Source of the DNA: Fidelibacterota bacterium UBA6817
GTDB taxonomy: Bacteria > Fidelibacterota > Fidelibacteria > Fidelibacterales > Fidelibacteraceae
DNA length: 7,522 bases
NCBI GenBank assembly: GCA_002452555.1
Contig: DKER01000163.1
Coordinates: forward strand, 1-7,522
Direction of reading: 5' to 3'
Below the pieces are notes generated by a model, which was not told where the DNA came from, did not search any database, and saw only the letters and a list, made by a program, of their open reading frames with translations. Shown piece by piece: positions 6,101 to 7,522 of this stretch. Made by a program: the position numbers and the translations under genes. Every line of letters starts with the position of its first letter. Position 1 is the stretch's first letter.

Positions 6101-7522
6101 TTCCAATGCGTATCTCAGAGTCTTATCCTCTTTAATCAATGCAATACGTTTTTCTAACCTGGCAATCTCTTCCTTATAATATTGAGATGAATTCTGAGTT
6201 TCTAATGTATTAACACAACGTGCTATTGCTGCTCGTATAACTTGAATTTCATGCTGTTGTGTTAACAAAGGACCTAACCTTGCTGCAGAAGCACGGGAAT
6301 CACTAAATGACAGGAGTCTACGGCCTTCTGCGGGCTTCCAAAAACGAGAAGAACCAGGAAAAACTGGTAGATCATATAGGATAGTTTCGGCTGTCACGGA
6401 TAAAGCGAAAGAACCGCCACCGGATAAACTTTGAATTGGATGTCGCCACTCAGGCTCTTGCTCTTCATTCTCTTGTAAAGACCATTTTGTATCACATATC
6501 GGGCAATTTAATGCCGAGGTTTTTTCATCTCTTGGAACCTCCCATAAAGAAATTCCGGAAGTTCCAAATCCCCTTATTTCACCACTAGAAGTATCAACTA
6601 TGATTTCTTTTTTACCTTTATACGGTTTATTAAGAACATAATAGCTTATGTTTTTATTATTCTCTGCATAATAACTCGGGATTAATATTGATATTTGTTC
6701 ATTTTCAACTGCTTTTAAAGCCCAAGATCCACAGTTATCACAGCGGTAAACCGGTAATACAATATGACCACAATACCTACAATGATCAGCATAGGGTTGT
6801 AAACAACCTATATGAGGTACTTTTCTATCATCTGAACCTGTGCATTCAGGATTTAGACATACGCCAAGTCCTTCAGGTGCTCTTACCAAAAAATGGATTC
6901 GGTGTGGTATTAATGGTAAATCTGATGCTCGTAATCTTGCTGAAGCTGATAATCGCAATAGAGTAATAACAGCATTTCTTTCAGTATCTGTGTGATTATT
7001 AAAAAGCTTCAATGCCAATTGGTCAAGACTGAAAGCATCATCATTTAAAATATTGGCTACCTTTCTTATTAAAGGAGCACGTTTTAGACACTCATAGAGA
7101 AATTGTGCAGGATTTCCGGGGATCTTCATTTTTACTTTCTGAATATGATCCTCAGAAACAAAGCAGGATAAAACTGAACACAACTTTTCTACATCTTCAA
7201 AGTTATTCGTCACCAATTCATCATTACGGGAAAAAGTATTGTATTTAATATCAGAATATGGAGCTATATCAAATGATTTTACATTCTTATGGGTGTTAGA
7301 TTCAACATCACTAAAATCAGGCCTTTCCTGAAGTCCTTTAATGACAACTGTTTGTGATTGGGATACTGAGAATAAAGATGAAGCAAAGGACTGCAAATCC
7401 TCATCACTACCTCCTAACGTTGCAGAGGTTGCCATATGAAGAATATCATCTGATAAAACCCCACATCGACTTTTCACTCTTCTTAAGAGCATCATGATTT
7501 CTGCAGCTAAAGAACCACTATA
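3152..7522 (-). CDS. Giant DEAH-type helicase with zinc-binding inserts and C-terminal DUF1998 domain (DruE-like candidate; 5' end off the window)
   Basis: The frame stays open to the right edge, so the ATG at 7495 is internal; 1456 residues are visible. Residues below are numbered from that ATG. The first residues (YSGSLAAEIMMLLRR) are what follows a DEAH box in this helicase group, so Walker A and the DEAH itself should lie just past 7522. Then come TSATLGG (motif III, 23-29), cysteine pairs at C213/C218, C239/C242, C252/C255 and C331/C334, LLSFSDSRASAARL (about 394-407, motif IV region), a charged helical stretch likely to be a coiled coil (437-480), motif V TTTMELGID (812-820) and motif VI HRQRAGRAGRR (839-849). 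The C-terminal part has more Cys/His pairs (C1153/H1157, C1168/C1171, C1258/C1261) and a DUF1998 domain with SPGGAGHC and four cysteines (C1385, C1413, C1417, C1420). It should be an ATP-driven DNA helicase or translocase. MrfA has the same domain pair in about 750 residues; this one is far larger, as in DruE of Druantia. The family call is firm; DruE is inference. It lies 118 bp upstream of hsdM on the same strand but is more AT-rich. Confidence 0.9.
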   Translation of the reverse strand, partial: YSGSLAAEIMMLLRRVKSRCGVLSDDILHMATSATLGGSDEDLQSFASSLFSVSQSQTVVIKGLQERPDFSDVESNTHKNVKSFDIAPYSDIKYNTFSRNDELVTNNFEDVEKLCSVLSCFVSEDHIQKVKMKIPGNPAQFLYECLKRAPLIRKVANILNDDAFSLDQLALKLFNNHTDTERNAVITLLRLSASARLRASDLPLIPHRIHFLVRAPEGLGVCLNPECTGSDDRKVPHIGCLQPYADHCRYCGHIVLPVYRCDNCGSWALKAVENEQISILIPSYYAENNKNISYYVLNKPYKGKKEIIVDTSSGEIRGFGTSGISLWEVPRDEKTSALNCPICDTKWSLQENEEQEPEWRHPIQSLSGGGSFALSVTAETILYDLPVFPGSSRFWKPAEGRRLLSFSDSRASAARLGPLLTQQHEIQVIRAAIARCVNTLETQNSSQYYKEEIARLEKRIALIKEDKTLRYALEEELKGKKTKLKQAIAGTAFDTFTAIVADRKEIRQILDRDKGEHQKPKFSQNAFNENTQAVRNHIEGLIATEINKPIKKRPSVESVGLLEVVYPGVDILSLPSLLEEKLPQSIRAKMSKVWPEIISLLLDTMRSDGCIDWSKETDKRKWLDESPLQAKWMTRSRSGWNSSTFVGKTEAQLRRDFLISILKAVGYDGDKSIELSEKMLFHAFDQLFQGALDGTLNWIRINEHHQISHEEDDQAIQILLDKLSVRKTINLYRCETTGTIWTHSVYGWVPFKGSNGTLKKISHEDLDKDFRWGRYRREYKESDIFSIGLWAEEHSAQLSPQENRRLQDLFKNGVRNVLSSTTTMELGIDIGGLNGVLLGNVPPGPANHRQRAGRAGRRSDGSAIVITYSRRSEYEREVFQRFGEFLKRELKKPTVFTDRERIIKRHLHAVLLSRFLRNIQPDRTSTMGAFGRMGPFCGINHIPDYWKKDLSTKPIWRLDGINTASQFVQFLSDLLKDDRGIFSEIAQLSNATGLELNSLKNDWYDFINKAKGAFEKAIQEWNNDIDSLKSAWNEIPERPVNNIYDERSKANSIRYMIKALTEITVIEWLADHRFLPRYGFPINLQRLSIRKAKTDENKKQVTIKSDERYRLERSSLLALKEYVPGSRVLVGGRIATSRGLSKHWTNNNLNESLGLQYFSLKCQEGHTYLSQSLMEPCPRCHTMPIKNQQLVFPRFGYTTAVWDKIPLGAKLERIGQQSVCPIAFVEQDPGEVINNYAGVPNLTLIYREEAPLLVRNSGKNELGFAICTRCGYAESESDRGDGRIELPRNFEKHASIFSTNPNSFCWEKGERSAPVLRNRVLAAKELTDMILIEWPGDNYIDPDALYSLGRALILSGAKLLELDNRELGMELIPIENNKQGIVIYDTSPGGAGHCLELKQLGREWLESSQKILYVDADHDKRCKKACLDCILDFSGQYSAHRLDRKSALDLLNDVLA
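3236..3373 (-). other. DUF1998 four-cysteine signature
   Basis: This segment encodes residues 1375-1420: YDTSPGGAGHC, then a spacer, then C1413-x3-C1417-x2-C1420. Four conserved cysteines of this kind bind a metal in DUF1998 domains such as that of MrfA, where the family is linked to DNA-processing helicases. All four are present here. Confidence 0.85.
4949..5074 (-). other. Helicase motifs V and VI
   Basis: This segment encodes residues 808-849 of the visible helicase: VLSSTTTMELGIDIGG (motif V) followed by HRQRAGRAGRR (motif VI with its arginine finger). Both are intact, so ATP hydrolysis should be possible if the unseen Walker A and DEAH boxes are also intact. Confidence 0.9.
6494..6859 (-). 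other. Zinc-ribbon-like cysteine cluster inside the helicase
   Basis: Residues 213-334 hold C213-x4-C218, C231, C239-x2-C242, C252-x2-C255 and C331-x2-C334, between the SAT motif and the second RecA-like domain. The spacing suggests two zinc-binding knuckles that could grip DNA or a partner. Metal binding is inferred from the cysteine pattern. Confidence 0.6.

Noticed and set aside
7493..7495. ATG at 7495 as the true helicase start
   Set aside because: The frame is open to the window edge, the upstream codons encode conserved helicase sequence, and I see no ribosome binding site before it.
3152..7522. Calling the helicase mrfA or a DISARM component
   Set aside because: MrfA has the same domain pair but about half the visible length. 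In DISARM the helicase (DrmA) and DUF1998 (DrmB) are separate proteins, whereas here they are fused.

Overview
The window is a stretch of bacterial DNA that reads like part of a defence island. Every gene I can support lies on the minus strand, so transcription runs from right to left. The sequence does not identify the organism. Closely packed genes, ATG starts and clear Shine-Dalgarno sites only say bacterium, and no ribosomal or housekeeping gene is present to place it further.

From right to left (5' to 3' on the minus strand): (1) 7522-3152 is a very large helicase, cut by the right edge. It has the helicase SAT motif, motifs V and VI, several zinc-type cysteine pairs and a C-terminal DUF1998 domain with four cysteines. 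Its architecture and size best fit the DruE-like / giant DUF1998 helicases of anti-phage systems. (2) A 118-bp gap follows. (3) 3033-1483 is hsdM, the DNA-methylating subunit of a type I restriction-modification (RM) system. (4) A short, very AT-rich spacer holds two perfect inverted repeats. (5) 1400-237 is a Fic-domain protein with its own inhibitory motif and a C-terminal winged helix. (6) After a 27-bp gap, 209-1 is the start of a YhcG/DUF1016 family nuclease that runs off the left edge.

The hsdM-Fic-yhcG set looks like the front half of a type I RM operon carrying accessory genes. The specificity subunit (hsdS) and restriction subunit (hsdR) are not in the window and would be expected past the left edge. 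HsdM should work with HsdS to methylate adenine. The Fic protein probably modifies a protein by AMPylation, target unknown, and YhcG is a predicted nuclease that often accompanies type I RM genes. The helicase is on the same strand but is visibly more AT-rich, so it may belong to a separate defence cassette whose other genes lie beyond the right edge.

Points most worth following: the identity of the helicase and its possible partnership with hsdM, the composition break between them, the palindromes in front of the Fic gene, and a 13-codon frame at the start of yhcG that resembles the last residues of HsdM and may record how the Fic gene entered the operon. There is no gene-free stretch longer than 300 bases, and I saw no tRNA, rRNA, CRISPR array or insertion sequence.
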